Origin: Dryas octopetala
Taxonomy: Eukaryota; Streptophyta; Magnoliopsida; Rosales; Rosaceae
Assembly: GCA_963921425.1 (NCBI GenBank)
Contig: OY992839.1
Span: 5,706,501-5,770,500 of the forward strand
DNA length: 64,000 nucleotides
Direction of reading: 5' to 3'
The number at the start of each line of letters is the position of its first letter. Within the stretch, counting starts at the first letter, position 1. Position numbers and translations under genes: made by a program. The notes below the pieces were generated by a model, which saw nothing but the letters and a program-made list of their open reading frames with translations, was not told the origin of the DNA and did no database searches. Below, piece by piece: positions 12,401 to 25,734 of the stretch.

Positions 12401-15400
12401 CTTGAGTCCTTGACTGCACCAAAAGTATATTTGCACTAGATACCCAACAGCTAAAAACGTTATTAGTTATACTACTTTGGAATTAAAAGCTAATAATAAA
12501 TGGAGGAAAATTGTAAATTGGATAGATCAGAAAACTATATCGAAAGGGTTGCTATAGAACCAAATATAGTTTGCTCCATGGAGGATGAAAGGCATTAAAA
12601 TAACCGCCACATACACATACAGAGTTATTTAGTTAACAGTTCCTTTGGTTGGTTCAAAACTGTCTAAAACACAATGTTTTTCTCCAAGAAATTGAAAAAA
12701 GGAGCAGAACGTAAGCCATTAATTAAAAAATTCAAGGGAGAGAGCCTAAACTAAAATCAGAGGGAATGGACCATTAGCACTCAAACATAATTCCAACCTT
12801 TTCAAACAATAACAGATACCGAAAATGAAAACTTAAAGTACCAAACCTGATAACGTGCAGCAGAAGTGAGGAGATTGACTACAGAAACAAAGAGATCTTC
12901 ATTCCATACCGACTTCTCAAGTAGTATGTCACTAACACAACGCCTCAGATCTGCAATCTACAACAGTGTGGTAATGCAATAAACAGATTTAGAAGATGTT
13001 GGTTCAATCAATTGAGTTTACAGGAAATTAATACAGAACTACAAGATATGCAGACACACCAAACCTGTTTATCATCCAGACCAAAGCTGCTACCAAACAA
13101 ATATGGTTGTATAAAATCTGCTACCATTAAGTACACTGATAAAACCCTGGCAGCACCAACTTGTATTCCCTGCAGATAAGACTCAAAAATCTTTAATAAA
13201 AATGCTAAACAAGTACAGAAATATCATCCCACAAACCGTCTATATAACAAATACAAAAGAATACCACTTACAATTATTTGGTAGTGACAATTAGGGGTCA
13301 ACAAAGACACATTCTCCACAAATTTATTCTATGTACAACCTTCTGTGTAATTAAATATAAGATGTGCACAGTGCAATATTCTATGAAGTAGGGCATGCCA
13401 ATTTGAAGGTGCCAAAAGTTAACATTACACCTATCATGCCCAGTGCTGCAAGAAATGATTATGAGAATAGGGAAAACGAACAGATGCATGCAACCAAAGG
13501 TTTCCTATGAATTAAAATGTTGTGATAAGTATATAAAACAGCAGCAAATTGGCATTGCAAGTCATCACAGAACAATAACTGGATAGACCGTAACCAGAGA
13601 CAAGCAGATGAGGAACTACCCCAGAATAAAGTAACAGTAAGAAAAGCAACAATATAACTTTGATAGAATACATGTGGAAACACACGATGACCAAAGAGGG
13701 AGAGTAATATAAACAGTACTATTTCCAAAACGTAGGCAGAGAATAAAAACAATAACAATTAAGCATGGAGAAAATCCATACAGGATTGCGAAAATAGGAT
13801 ATCAACGATACAAGCGCTGCAACTACAGGAATTGGCTTTGTTGCAGATGAGAAAACTGCTTGGTGAAAAATTGGAAGGCTGGAAGATATATCCTGAAAAT
13901 AAACACAAGAACATCAACTTTTGTACTTAATAGAAATACAAGTCATAAAACCAACCACCATATTACAAATAAAGAAAGATATCTATCACAGATGCATATA
14001 GTTAGCACAGTCAAACCCTAGAAAAGGGAAAAGAAACACTCAACATTTTACTGCTTCTTTCAAGCAATTTAAAGGGTTGATCTACTAATTGAACTTGTAC
14101 CGTTCAAGAAAATTCACTTTTAAACAAACACAAATCACTACACCATTTAGCATAATACCAAAAATCTTTCCAACATAGCATGCCAATCAAAATGCACAAG
14201 CTTAGTTCCAAATATACCTTAGAAAAGTTGGAGAGCATGACAAAAAGAATATCTAAAACAGAACATATAGCCATCTGTAAACCATCAATCTCTGTTAGAT
14301 CAAAGAGACGGTTGAAATAAAGCCTCTGCAGAAACATGTGGCCAAATTAGAAATTACATCAGAATGACAGAAGGCTATGAGCAAATAAGATCAAAAGATA
14401 CACAACATAGCCCACCTCTAATTCTTGTGTAGTTGTACAAACAATCCGAAAGAGAGTATTATGGATGGAAGAGTCACAAAGTAACCTATCCAGGAGGACT
14501 TCATCTAACTTTTCAGAGCGTGATATTGATGTAATACATTTTTTCAGCACTTCAAGCACCTGAAACACTAAAGAGAATTAAAAACTGACTTTTCCAGCTT
14601 CAATTCAACAGTAAAGAGAATTATCAATCAACAAATCAGGACCAGATCAGTATTTAAGCTAGTTACACAAAACAAAAAAGCTGACCACCATTAGTTTTCA
14701 TCAATTTGTAAGTTTGTTGCAAACTTAATAATAAACGAAGGGGACCAACTTGTGTCACAGTACCAGCACAAGAGAAACCAAAGGGTGTACCTTCAATGTT
14801 ACTCTCCAACGAGTATGCTTCACCTTGTATTTCCAGTATTCATGGTTAACAAGAACATACTGAACAGAGAAAACAATTAAAGCCAGGACAGCATCATTTT
14901 TCAATCCTGTTTCCATGAGGTGCAGAGTAAAGTCCAGCACTGCAAGGTTTTAAATGATGCATGTCAAGAAATGGAGCACATATATATTATAATTTTGAAA
15001 CACCTCTAAGCAGGAAGTTCAATTTAAAAAACAAAACTAGAGTATCAGTATTTCCTGTATTATTGTATGTGGTTGGCATAATTAAGTACTAAACAAATTA
15101 CAAAAAAATAAATAGATGATGTCAAAACAGCAACATCAGACCATAACAAATTGCATCACTGAACAAAGAATATAGAAGAAAACAAAAAAGAATCAACGAA
15201 ATGCCAACTACAAACTATACCTGATATAGTCAATGCACATTCACTATCATTCTGCTCACAGTCAATCAATAGCATCTTTGCCAGTTTTCCAGAAAGCAAC
15301 CAGGATCCACTAGAACAATACAAAGTGATAACAATGATTAGAACACAAACTTCGACCCTGGCCTCACATGAGGCACCAACATTGCCAAAAAGAAGAAAAA

Positions 15401-18400
15401 TATCAAGCCAAATGTATGAGATGAACAATAATAACAGGAAATCAATATGGCCAACAATGTACAGTGAAAAAAAATCAATAAAAAAGAGCTCTTACAAAAA
15501 AACCCAAGACAAGACACTGAGAAAAAAGGATGTAACATACAGCTCCACTTCAGATAATTATATAGTTCAATTAACTCAAGGTAAGAATGTAATCCGCACA
15601 TTTATATGTATGCACAAGAACCGCAGAACAAAGAAAACAAGTGTTTTCTATTAAAGGATTCACCTTGATGAGCCATTGTGGCCAATATTGAAATCAAATA
15701 TATTTGCCTTTAAAGCCACCTCAGCAACATGAGAAGGGGAACTGCCACAATAAATGCATGTTAGAAACAGAGGTTCAATGATCAGGTCTGGCATACACCA
15801 ATAATAATTTCAAGCAAAAATTAAACACAAATATATAACACCATCCGAAGTTCAAGATACATCAAATTTATGATCAGGTCTGGTCATTTACTTGTTCACC
15901 AGATTATTCTATATTTATACCATATTAATTTGCTTTTCTACTATTCTATTAGATCGGAAGGCCGCTGTAGGCTAGATGGTTTTAATCTAGTCTTGTTCTG
16001 GACTTGTGATTTTCTGTTTGAGGCAGTGAAGGTCTGTAATGTACTTTTGCGTGGAACTTCTTGTCCATAGTGTTGTATAATTTAATCTTCACTAAAATTG
16101 ATGTTCCTCTTTTTTTTAAGAAAAAAAAAAACCATATGAATAAATTAACAAAATATTTTTGTTTAACTATTCCTCCAAGTCATATCAACATTTCTTTCAA
16201 TTTCACTTATTGCTACAGTTGTAAAAATCAAGGGCTTAATTTCTTAAATTAATAGCATAAAGACTTAATGCAAAAGTTGTGAGTATTTGAGCCAATTCTA
16301 GCATAGGACAAAACCATAGCTTATGATGGGGGCTGGAATCTACCAAATAATAAGATTCCCAAAATTGAAAACACACACCAAACCTTAGTTTTTCATATAG
16401 GTCCCTATTGAACCAATGATTAGAAGCATAATGACAGAGCATGAAGTTACCATTTTAGCATCTTTGCCAAAATATTTATGCCAACAGACATTCCAGCAGC
16501 ACCACTGGAAGTAGGAGATAATTTTCTGACCAAACTGCAAATGATCTCAACAACCCTGTATGAAAAACAAATGCAAATCACATAACATAGTAATATATCC
16601 ATGAAAATGGATACCAAGCACACCCACACACAAACAAAAAGATTGGTTAATTACCACATATTACTTTCTATCTGCCCACTCATGCCAGTTGGTTGGAGAT
16701 GCAACGAGCTCCCAATGTCCATCAAAGCAAAACATACAGCCTAAAGATAAAACATCAGTAGGAAAAACTTGGTAAAAAAGAGTTTGTTACAAAAATAGCA
16801 AGAAAGAATGAAAGAAGGGGAAAAAAGGAGGAGGGAGTGGGACAATATGTGTACTTTTTTGTTTTTATGAGAAATATGTTCACTTTGATTATTTCCTTAT
16901 ATATGATCTTTAGGATTGAAAAAAGACAAGCTCAGGCTGGATCGCTTTAGTACAGCTAAATTTGGTTCAAGAGAAATTAAAGCTTGGGGCAGTCAGACAA
17001 CCATGTTTAAACTCAGACATCATTATATGCACAGGCTCATTCTCTGAATCTCTAATTAACATGAAAAGGGGAAAAAATAAACTGAGCAGGAGAAGCATAA
17101 TCCTGACGGGAAGAGGAAGCAGCCTTTGCCAATGAACAGCAGGGTGAGTTCATGAAGCAAAGAACCATAATATCAAGGAACCAAAACCACGCAAGACGGT
17201 TAAACTATTGGAGGCAATCAAGAAAATGCTTCACTTGAATTCACAAAAATTATGCCACACATTTAAAATAGTAAATTTGGGAGGAAACTTTGACATTGCA
17301 GAAACAAATTTCATCAATAAATTCTAAAATACCCACTTGATGTAACTGATCGGTTCCAAATCCATAAAAGGATCAGACTGTAGCAACAAATAATGAAAAC
17401 ATTACCGTGTTAAAGGTAGCCATCCGGCTAAGCAGGTCAAGGATAAGAAGAACTTCCTCATTTCTGTCGAAATACATCTCCTGAGCCAGGCGCATGAGCA
17501 ACACTAGCACCCCAGACTGTTTATACTGTACAAAAAAGGAATGATTTAGCACAAAATGGCAACCAATGCAAAATTTAATTGACTATTCAATTGGATATCT
17601 TATATTACTCTCCTTGAATGTGCACAGATATTTGGTGATACTTTAACAAAGCAATTAGCAAATATAAAGTATCTGGCCATTTACCTCCCATCGTACAAGA
17701 ACAGTATTTCCACCAACTAATCTCAAAACCTGTCCACAAGTGTTACTGGGAATGATCAAACCTTCAATTCCAGGAACATGCAACGGGTGGTGCGTCTCAA
17801 CAATTTGAGGGATGTCATCCCCAACAGAATCATTATCAATCTCAAACAAGGATGATATACCAACAGACTTATCTAGAAAGTTGTACCTGTTGACAGGATG
17901 AGCACATAACAAATAAGAGAATGACGAAGTAATTGAATAAGCAGCATAAAGTAGCATGGGAAAGGATTAAAAAATTATAGAGCTTATTTTGAGCATTCTC
18001 TTGGGAAGTGGGAATAGCCAAGAGAAAATGGATCAACACCATATCTCAAAAACAGAAGCTTGAGTATCACCAGAAAATATATAAAAATTACAACCAAACC
18101 TTTAATATTTTATACACATACGTATAGAAAAAATTCTGCACACATTTAGGGCTACATATCCACACGTTATACCAAATGGGTGGAGCTAAATCATATATTT
18201 TCACTATCCTGGTGTTATATGGTCCAGACATTGATTTTTAAGAAATTACTAATAAAAAAATTTGATTTACTCACTGCACCAATACCATAATTTTTTGATG
18301 CAGGACAAGAACAGAAACTAAAATAAATAAATAAAATTCCGATTAGAGTATAAGAACTGTAGCGGTACTATAGCCGTTTTTAGGTCTTTTTATGTTATTT

Positions 18401-21400
18401 GCATAAATGGAAATGGATGGTTGAGACAAGTTTAGGTTTGTTCCAACATAGTACCCAAATAGGTTTTCCCATTATTCCCTCTAAGAAACATGGACTTCAC
18501 GATCCATCAAGTATTCCAACATCTCATCGTGCTACAGACTACACCACTTGCTCATGGGTTGGGTTTAAATTTGAGATCAAACTAACTTCAAAGTTCAAAC
18601 AAGTCTAGCCTGAGGACAGCCAGAACCAAATTGAAGTTTAACCCAAAGCCAGCAATCAGCTCTACAACTCATTTTGTTTAAAGATCGTATCAAAAACCAG
18701 ATAAGAATGACCATGCCGAATAAGTCTACTCACACACATTCTGCAGGCCAAGCTCCTTCACAAAGGGATGATAAAAGCCGAACAAGTTCCACAGTCCTGA
18801 AAGGAAATTCACCCTCTAAGTTGCAAAGAAGACATCGGATAGGACCATCAATAAAACTTTCACGGTCCCAAAACTGGATACAAAGTGACTCCTGCAAAAT
18901 TCAGAGTAACTTCCAGTAAAAAAAATGTATAATAAATGCACTAACAAAGATAAAACTTGCAATTTCAACTACAAAATTATGATTGTAAAATATTTTGATG
19001 AAAGCCACAGATGCTGAAAGATAATAGCTGTGTCCAAACCTCTCCCTGATAGATTTTGCACAGAATATCCAGTATTAACTTAAGAGTACTATCTTCCAGC
19101 TGCACAACGGAAGGACTAAAATAAATAAGAAATGCATCCAATAAACTGTATATAAGGAATTTTCAGAGAAGTACATTTACCTGAAGGCTGATCTCATAAG
19201 ATGCAATAAATGCAGAAATAAAAGTTCTCAACACACTTCGATAACCAGCAACAGGCCCCTAAGGAAAAAACAAAAAAAACAAAAAATGGAATATGCTTTG
19301 AGGGAAAACAGACCAGAAAACAAATACGTAAAAGCTAAAATGGTCAAAACAATGTATATCAGCACAAGTTGAAACCCCAGACAATGGACCCCAAGCCTTA
19401 TAATGGAGAAAGGGGGGAAACCAATCAGAGCACTTGCACAAATCAGGCAACTCCAGAAACTAATCACTCTGAACAATTACACTTATAAACTCAGAATAAC
19501 TTACATCTGATTCCTTCAATACATCACTTTGAAGGATTTCTACAAAATAAGTCAAAGATGCAGCCTCAAAAGCTTGACAAACATAACCCACATGATCAAT
19601 TTCCTGGAAAATAAGATAAACACTAAGCACAATAATCATTTGCAATATTCATACAGCTTGGAATGGGAGAAAACATCTGCACAGGACCACATACCATTAG
19701 TACATTGTTTTCTTCTTTTCCTGGAAGTGATGAAATCAGACAAAGAAACACGGCCCATGCTAGAATTAGTGGGCCTGCTTCTTTTGTTTCAAAAGCATTG
19801 AAAGTTGAAATTATTGCTTCCATCTCCTGGACATCAGCCAAAGTAAAAACAGATGCACCCTGCCTGAGAAATAGCACAAGTGTTCTAACACTTAGAAAAA
19901 GCAAATAAGAAAAGGATGAAGTTATATAAAAACAGAAAGAACAGGGTTTACCAATGGACATAAGAACAGAGCCAACAATACCATACAAGCTTCAACATCT
20001 CATATGGGTATATTTGACATATGCATATTGTTGGTAAATGATAGATAAGCATTAAGCAGCCTTGGCACCATTGGGAAGCACAGGGGAAAGTAGCCAAGAT
20101 GAATTAATTAAAAAAGAACCTAAAGTTAATGAAAGAAAGAGACAATTTATTTCCTGGAAGCTAAGTCTGAAAATAAAATTAGAAGGATTTAATTATATCT
20201 TATCTTTCAAGAATTATCCCTTGTAAGTAACAGATTTGTCAGTCAAGTAAAGTAACATCCCCAAGTTTATTAAATCAAACGTCATGTCCAGAAAATGTAA
20301 GACCTGTCGATAATTTTTTTTTTTTAAAGAACTGTAGGCCTGCTTTATAATGAGTCCTAGGGGTTCTCATCATATTATATAAGAGTATCATTTGTATTTT
20401 TTTTTTTTTTATAAGAAACAAAATTTCTAAAAAACAAAAAAAAACAGAAGTACAAAAGGAAAGAAAAGTGGACAAGATATCCACCAAAATTAACAAACAG
20501 CAGACCACCCAACCACCCCCAAAAACTTAAACGCACAGGAAAAACTTAAGCACACAAACACTCTAATAGCATCAACTCCCTCAAAACCCATAACCCGCCT
20601 ACCCAACTGCAGCTCTCCAATCCAATAAAATCAACGAAACTGATTACTCTCTGAAAGCTGGTGAAATGGACGACCATAAAGAAGCCCATAATCTAACTTT
20701 CTCCCAAGAAGACTCCACATTGTCCCCCTTAAAATCTTCAAAAATTCTTCTATTTCTCTCCCACCATATTACCCAAACTACTGCCATCACTCCACAAGAC
20801 CATAGCACCTTTGCCTTCCTTCCTTTCCTCCCAAACACAATATCTTTTTTACAAAAAAACAAAGAAACTGACCGTGGGTTATCCCAACTAATATCAGCAA
20901 CTTCAAAAAAACGCCTCCATAATCCCAAAGCAAAGGGACAGAACAAAAACAAATGGATCCCAGATTCAGCTCCCCTCCTACAAAGAATAGACCAATGAGG
21001 AGACAAGCTTGCATGAGGTCTCCTCTTTTGAATCATATCGCACGTATTAAGCTTCCTATGAGCAATAATCCAAGCCAAAACACGAACTTTGGGCGGGGCA
21101 TATGATTTCCAAATGAATTTTGCAGGCTCGAAAACAGCAGGACGCTCCTTTTCGCACAAATGCTTAAAAAAAGACTTACAACTTCCATCTTCTTCTATCT
21201 AGACTTCCATCAGCCAAATGAACATTCTCCAAAACTGCCAAAAGTGCAGCAGATTCATCCGTCTCTCCCTCATGAAGATCTCTTCTGAACCCAAAGTTCC
21301 AATTTACTCCCGTAGAATTAAAGACCACCATATCTGCCACCCTACAATCTGGATTGATGGACAGCCTAAACAAACGAGGAAACTTGGAGCATAAAGGTAC

Positions 21401-24400
21401 TTCTGATAACCAACAATCCTTCCAAAATCTGATTCTCTCCCCCCCCCCCTCCCACCACCAACTGGCAACAAGCTAATAAGAACAAAAGAAGAAATAACAA
21501 AAGAACAATATCATTTGTCCTTGCTATTCATAGTTCTTAGAATCTTCTCATCTTCTGATCCAATAAAAACCAATACTAAAGTCCAATTTTGTTATTTTAA
21601 TTGTCTTGCCCAATTTACACACCATGTTCTAAAGAGAAGGAATAGTAAAGGCAAGCAATGTCTGCCTGAAAAGTGGATTCCATGCCAAGGCAGTTCATCC
21701 CTTAGCCTACACCAAAAGGCATCTTCATTGAGTAGTGACATATGCCAGCAAATGTTGCACTGTCATTATGCAACAAATGAGGTCTTCATGTATCATTTGG
21801 ATATTTAAAAGTGTAAATCATTGATTTGACCCAAGATGTTTTACTCTTGGTATTTTATGAATTGCACAATAAAAAAGTAGATGCATTTTAACGAGCTAAC
21901 CTGAAAGACATTTCGTCATGAACCATTTGAAGAAGACTTTCCAGGTCCAGGGTTTCTATAAGGATTAGAAGCAGCTGAACTTTGGCTTGATAAGAAGAAT
22001 GAAGTGCTTCTGTCGATATTGCCAGCTTTTCAAAGTTATAAGACCCGGATAAAATTCCCTGCAGCACAAAGATTTCAAGCATGGATTAGGATTAAAAAAT
22101 AGTTTATAAAAAAATTCTGAGAGGGAGATAAAAAATACCTTATAGAGCAAGCACAATGTTTTCCACCTTTCACCATTACAAGTACAAAATGACTCATAAT
22201 AAGCAAGGAAAAAAATGTCCAAAACCAAATTGTCTTCGATTAGTGTCTCCTCAGCCCACAAAGTGAAAAGGTCAACATCCTAATAAAGCATTCAAACAAG
22301 TTAACATCAGGGCTATGTAACAAATACATAATCATTCAATTCAATATTTTAAAATAAAAGCATGCATGCAGACGTGTATGCATATGTCTATACTCATTTT
22401 TTTACACAGGCATCGTCATTCATCATACGATCTCAAATGTAATCAATGAACCATAAGATTTTCCAAGCTAGCAGACTAACCAATGATAACTTCATCCAAT
22501 TCACAGAAGCTAAAAACCAGTTTCAGCTCTTCTGTCCTAGCACATCATATGAATGTAATACAGGGACAGCCAAATAGATGTTGCACACCTAAATACATGC
22601 TCCTTGGGCTAGAGCACATCACATAAGAGCAGGGACTTGTTACTTGTTAATAACTGACTTAAAACTGCATCCAGCAGTTGTTATTTGTTATAGAAACCAC
22701 TCCCACTACCACCTCAATTTTGCTTAACATAATCTCCTTCAACACACTATCAAATATCAATACGGAAACCTAACAATAAAATACAAAGAGTTATTCAACC
22801 CATTGTGTCAGATTCCTATTCCTCACTACCCACATTGTAGCCAAGAATGGTCAGACATACAGTAAGTAATTTCAACATCAGTGGACTTCATAATTCAGCA
22901 TAGAAGAACTCATAAGAATTAAAAGAGTAAAAGGACACCTGAAGAAGGGAAAACGTAACATAATTCGTCCACTAGGGATCTTATAAACTTCAAAGGGTAA
23001 ATCATAAAATTACATGAGAATCAAATTGTTGGTGGCATCCAGTTCAATATACTTCAATCACACAGGGTGCATGCTTGAATTGCCATTTAAACATACCATT
23101 TGTTCAGGGTGATTGGAGGATAAAAGGTCTTCCAGCACAGATATTAATTTCCTCTCCAATCCATCAGAAATCAACTTTAGTGCCTCCTCCCTAATAGCGT
23201 TACCTTCGACATTTCCTAGAGACACTACATTCCATGTAGAATTATAAGTACAGGAAAAGAAAATGACTAATTTTAAAACATTGTTGAATTTCAGCTTTAA
23301 AAAGTATCCATGATCTCCTAGATGACTTAAAATGAGGGAGGACTTCAAGATTGACTTACAAGCATGCATGAGAATACTCCTGGTACACTTGAGCAGGCAC
23401 TGTCGCTCAATGTAATACTGTATTAATACCTGCATGAGAGGGAAAAGAAGAGGGGGGGAGGGGGAACGAAAGAAAATAAGTGAGAGAGATGACTAGAAAA
23501 TTTGACATTTACACTCAACCCATCCAACCTGCAGACCAATTACTTGGAACTAACAGCTATAGCATTTTCTTATAAACAAAAAAAATAAGAGTGGGATACT
23601 AACCGCATGAAAATATTCCTGCACTATGGAGTCAAGAGCTACATTGTTGTTATCGAGAGACCTTTCAACAAGAATGTAGGATTGAACCTCATCTAGACAC
23701 TGAAACAGACAAAACAATAAAACCAATAAGACCATCAATGGAATCGATTATTTATTTTATAGAAATTGGAAAATCGATAAGACCATCAATGGCATATGCA
23801 TTATGTTACAGGGAATATCATAAAACCTATCTGTTTTGCATAGCATGAAGAAAATAAAACAATATTAAATCAACCAATCAGAGCCCTTTTTGTTGAAAAT
23901 TAGCAATGGGTCTTGCCAAGCCCAGAACAAATTCCTTTATAATCAATTTTACAATGCATTAAAGTATTAAACTGCTTGATTAGTTTTACAAGTTACTAAT
24001 TGAGAACCCAAAACTGAAATCAAAGTTCACAAAGAGCCCAAAAGAAAGAAACAAAAAAGATTGGCACAAGTTTATAGATTCAGGCCCAATTTCTAAAAAT
24101 AAAGTTGATGAAAAAAAATCCATTATGCGTGCATATATAAACATTCTATATATATATACACATTCTATATATACACACACAACCCAGTACATACTTACCA
24201 AATAGGAGCTGATTTTCAAAGCCTTTTCTTTCAATTCAGGCTTTATAGTCAACTGGTGAGACCCGATTTTCACTTTCTGTGAATTCAAAGCCTCCCTGGA
24301 TTTCTCACTGCGCGGCTTGAAGAGAGAAAATGTGTCCACGAACCAAGCATGATTGTCCTTCAATTTCTCTACCAGATTGGGAGGGAGGTCGGAGGAGGAG

Positions 24401-24489
24401 AGAGAGGCATTTTCAAGCTCCGTGAGTAGGAGAGAGAATGGGTCCCACCAGAGAGAAGCGTCCACGGAGTTCGGAGGAGGATTGGCCAT
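6450..24489 (-). CDS. URB1: URB1/NPA1-like nucleolar pre-ribosome assembly protein (31 exons)
   Basis: Exons, 5' to 3': 24489-24199, 23699-23604, 23429-23360, 23224-23097, 22279-22139, 22058-21901, 19863-19695, 19603-19505, 19258-19181, 19099-19040, 18891-18734, 17886-17685, 17525-17406, 16740-16655, 16555-16451, 15741-15664, 15309-15221, 14939-14791, 14559-14416, 14325-14218, 13892-13782, 13169-13065, 12957-12847, 12181-12003, 11834-11372, 10564-10457, 10233-10175, 9781-9397, 8595-7039, 6849-6642, 6550-6450. All introns are GT-AG and the frame closes: 5,916 nt, 1,971 residues. The N-terminal third fits the URB1 N-terminal domain. Residues about 1223-1350 (with LNYLILNDLYYHLQGELEGR) recall the conserved block of Arabidopsis EMB2788 (At4g27010). 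Family role: large helical protein of early nucleolar 60S pre-ribosomes. Odd points: the model is shorter than I remember for Arabidopsis (about 2,500), so a phase-neutral exon could be missed. Intron 6 carries a LINE, and a transposon sits about 190 bp upstream of the ATG. Confidence 0.88.
20396..21508 (-). mobile_element. 5'-truncated LINE in URB1 intron 6
   Basis: The minus strand encodes the end of a plant LINE ORF2. At 21373-21176 there is a run with NPDCRVADMV and NWNFGFRRDLHEGE. At 21159-20644 there is a zinc-binding reverse-transcriptase tail (zf-RVT type) with FIWKSYAPPKVRVLAW, CDMIQKRRP and ILCRRGAESGIHLFLFCPFA. The two pieces are in different frames, so a small indel lies near 21165-21180. 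A poly-A tail appears as a T-run from 20398. TATCATTTGT occurs at 20386-20395 and 21509-21518, a perfect 10-bp target duplication, so both ends are defined and the insert is 1,113 bp. It is dead (truncated, frameshifted) and lies in the same orientation as URB1. Confidence 0.9.
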
Positions 24490-24681
24490 TGAAGGAGGAG
24501 CTTGAGCTTGAAAGCTCTGGCAGTTAAACCTAAAACCCCAGCAGAAGCAGAATGGGGGGGTTTTGATTATTTTTCGCGCTTCCGGAGAGAGAGTGAAAAA
24601 GCTGAATCTCTGCGTATGTTTGGGCTTGGGATCAGCCGTCTGTTCGGCCCAAAGTCAGTTGGGCTCAGTTCTGTTTTTTTT

Positions 24682-25734
24682 AGAGTGCTGCTATTTGCAC
24701 ACCTTTTTTTTTTTTTTGCACACCCTTTTTTTGTTTTTTTCTTCTACACACCCTTTATTCTTTTCTAAAATATACAATTTCTCTTAACACACCCCTTCAA
24801 TTACCCTAATACCCCTAATTTATCCATTTCACAAAAAAAAAAAAACACACCCTCCCCAACCTCCTCCTCCTCCTCCTAACCAAAATCAACAAACACACAC
24901 ACCCCATCCCCGACCACGCTGAGAAGCCCACCACCGTCGAAGCCTGCAAGCTCCGCGAAGCCCACCACCGTGCGCAGCTCTGGGTCTCACCCTTTCTCTG
25001 TCTCTGTCCGATGACCAACCCACCCCCTCCCTCGCTCCTCCCCCACCCCATGCCTCTGCCGAGCTCAACTCTCTCTCTCTCCCTCCTTCCCTCTCTCCTC
25101 TCTCCTTTTTTTTGTCTCTGTCCGGCCAACCCAGCCACGCCACCCCACAGCACCACCTCCCTGCCACACTCCCTGTTGCATGCCAAAAGTAAAAAAAAAA
25201 AAATTGCAGGCCGTTCGGCAGTCATCCGCCGAAACCGGCGGGTTCGTTCGGCAGCCATCCGTCGAAGTCGTTAGTTTCGTTCGGCAGTCATCTGCCGAAG
25301 CCATTAGTTTCGTTCGGTGGCTGTCTACCGAACCAACTGCAGCAACAGAGAAAGGGAGGGAAGAGAGAAAGGAGAGAGGAGAGAGGGAAGGAGAGAGAGA
25401 GAGAGAGAGAGAGAAGTCGAGCATGGGCTGAAAGGCTGGTTGGGTCATCGGACAAAGACAGAGAAGGTGGTGAGACAGAGAAGGTGGCGCGCGGTGGTGG
25501 TGCTGCGAGGAAGGTGGTGGTGCGCGCGGTGGTGGTGCGAGGAAAGTGGTGATCGGGCGAGTGGAAAGGAGAAAGGGGCTGCCGGGCTTGGAAGGAAAAA
25601 AAAAAAAAACAGAGGAAGGGGTGTGCGAAAAGGAAGGGGTGTGCAAGGGCTGTATAGTCTTTTTTTTTTGTTTGTTTTTTTTTTAATAAGGGTGTGCAAA
25701 AAGAAAAAATAGGGTGTGCAAATAGCAGCACTCT
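24682..25734 (-). mobile_element. Non-autonomous foldback DNA transposon, family F copy 2, in URB1 5' flank
   Basis: The terminal inverted repeats are perfect for 22 bp and contain GCTGCTATTTGCACACC. A second inner inverted motif, TTTTTGCACACCC, follows. The landmark TTGCAGGCCGTTCGGC and the CCCATCCCCGACCACGCTGAG stretch (24903-24923) tie it to copies 1 and 3; relative to them this copy is inverted. T-runs flank both ends, so a target duplication is hard to define. The duplicated segment near 32690-32710 lacks it, giving an empty site. It begins about 190 bp upstream of the URB1 ATG and may have moved or replaced part of that promoter. No transposase; its long frames are simple-sequence artefacts. 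Confidence 0.85.
25214..25332. repeat. Array of four 20-bp imperfect palindromes, 33-bp period (copy 2)
   Basis: Units lie at 25214-25233, 25247-25266, 25280-25299 and 25313-25332. Each begins TTCGG and ends CGAA, for example TTCGGCAGTCATCTGCCGAA. Exactly 13 bases separate neighbours, so the period is 33. The array sits in the middle of the transposon. It can be read as an 11-residue peptide repeat, but no start, splice context or homologue supports coding. Confidence 0.9.

Noticed and set aside
20644..21159. A host gene in the URB1 intron
   Set aside because: The protein is the zinc-binding tail of a LINE reverse transcriptase, bounded by a target duplication and poly-A.
25214..25332. CRISPR-like array (palindromic repeats with constant 13-bp spacers)
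   Set aside because: The units differ from each other, the spacers are too short, and the DNA is plant nuclear within a transposon.
25011..25731. Long Arg/Glu-rich and Ser/Pro-rich frames in the family F copies (also 1520-2514 and 55246-56235)
   Set aside because: They arise from CT/GA simple sequence in the transposon arms, with no consistent protein between copies.
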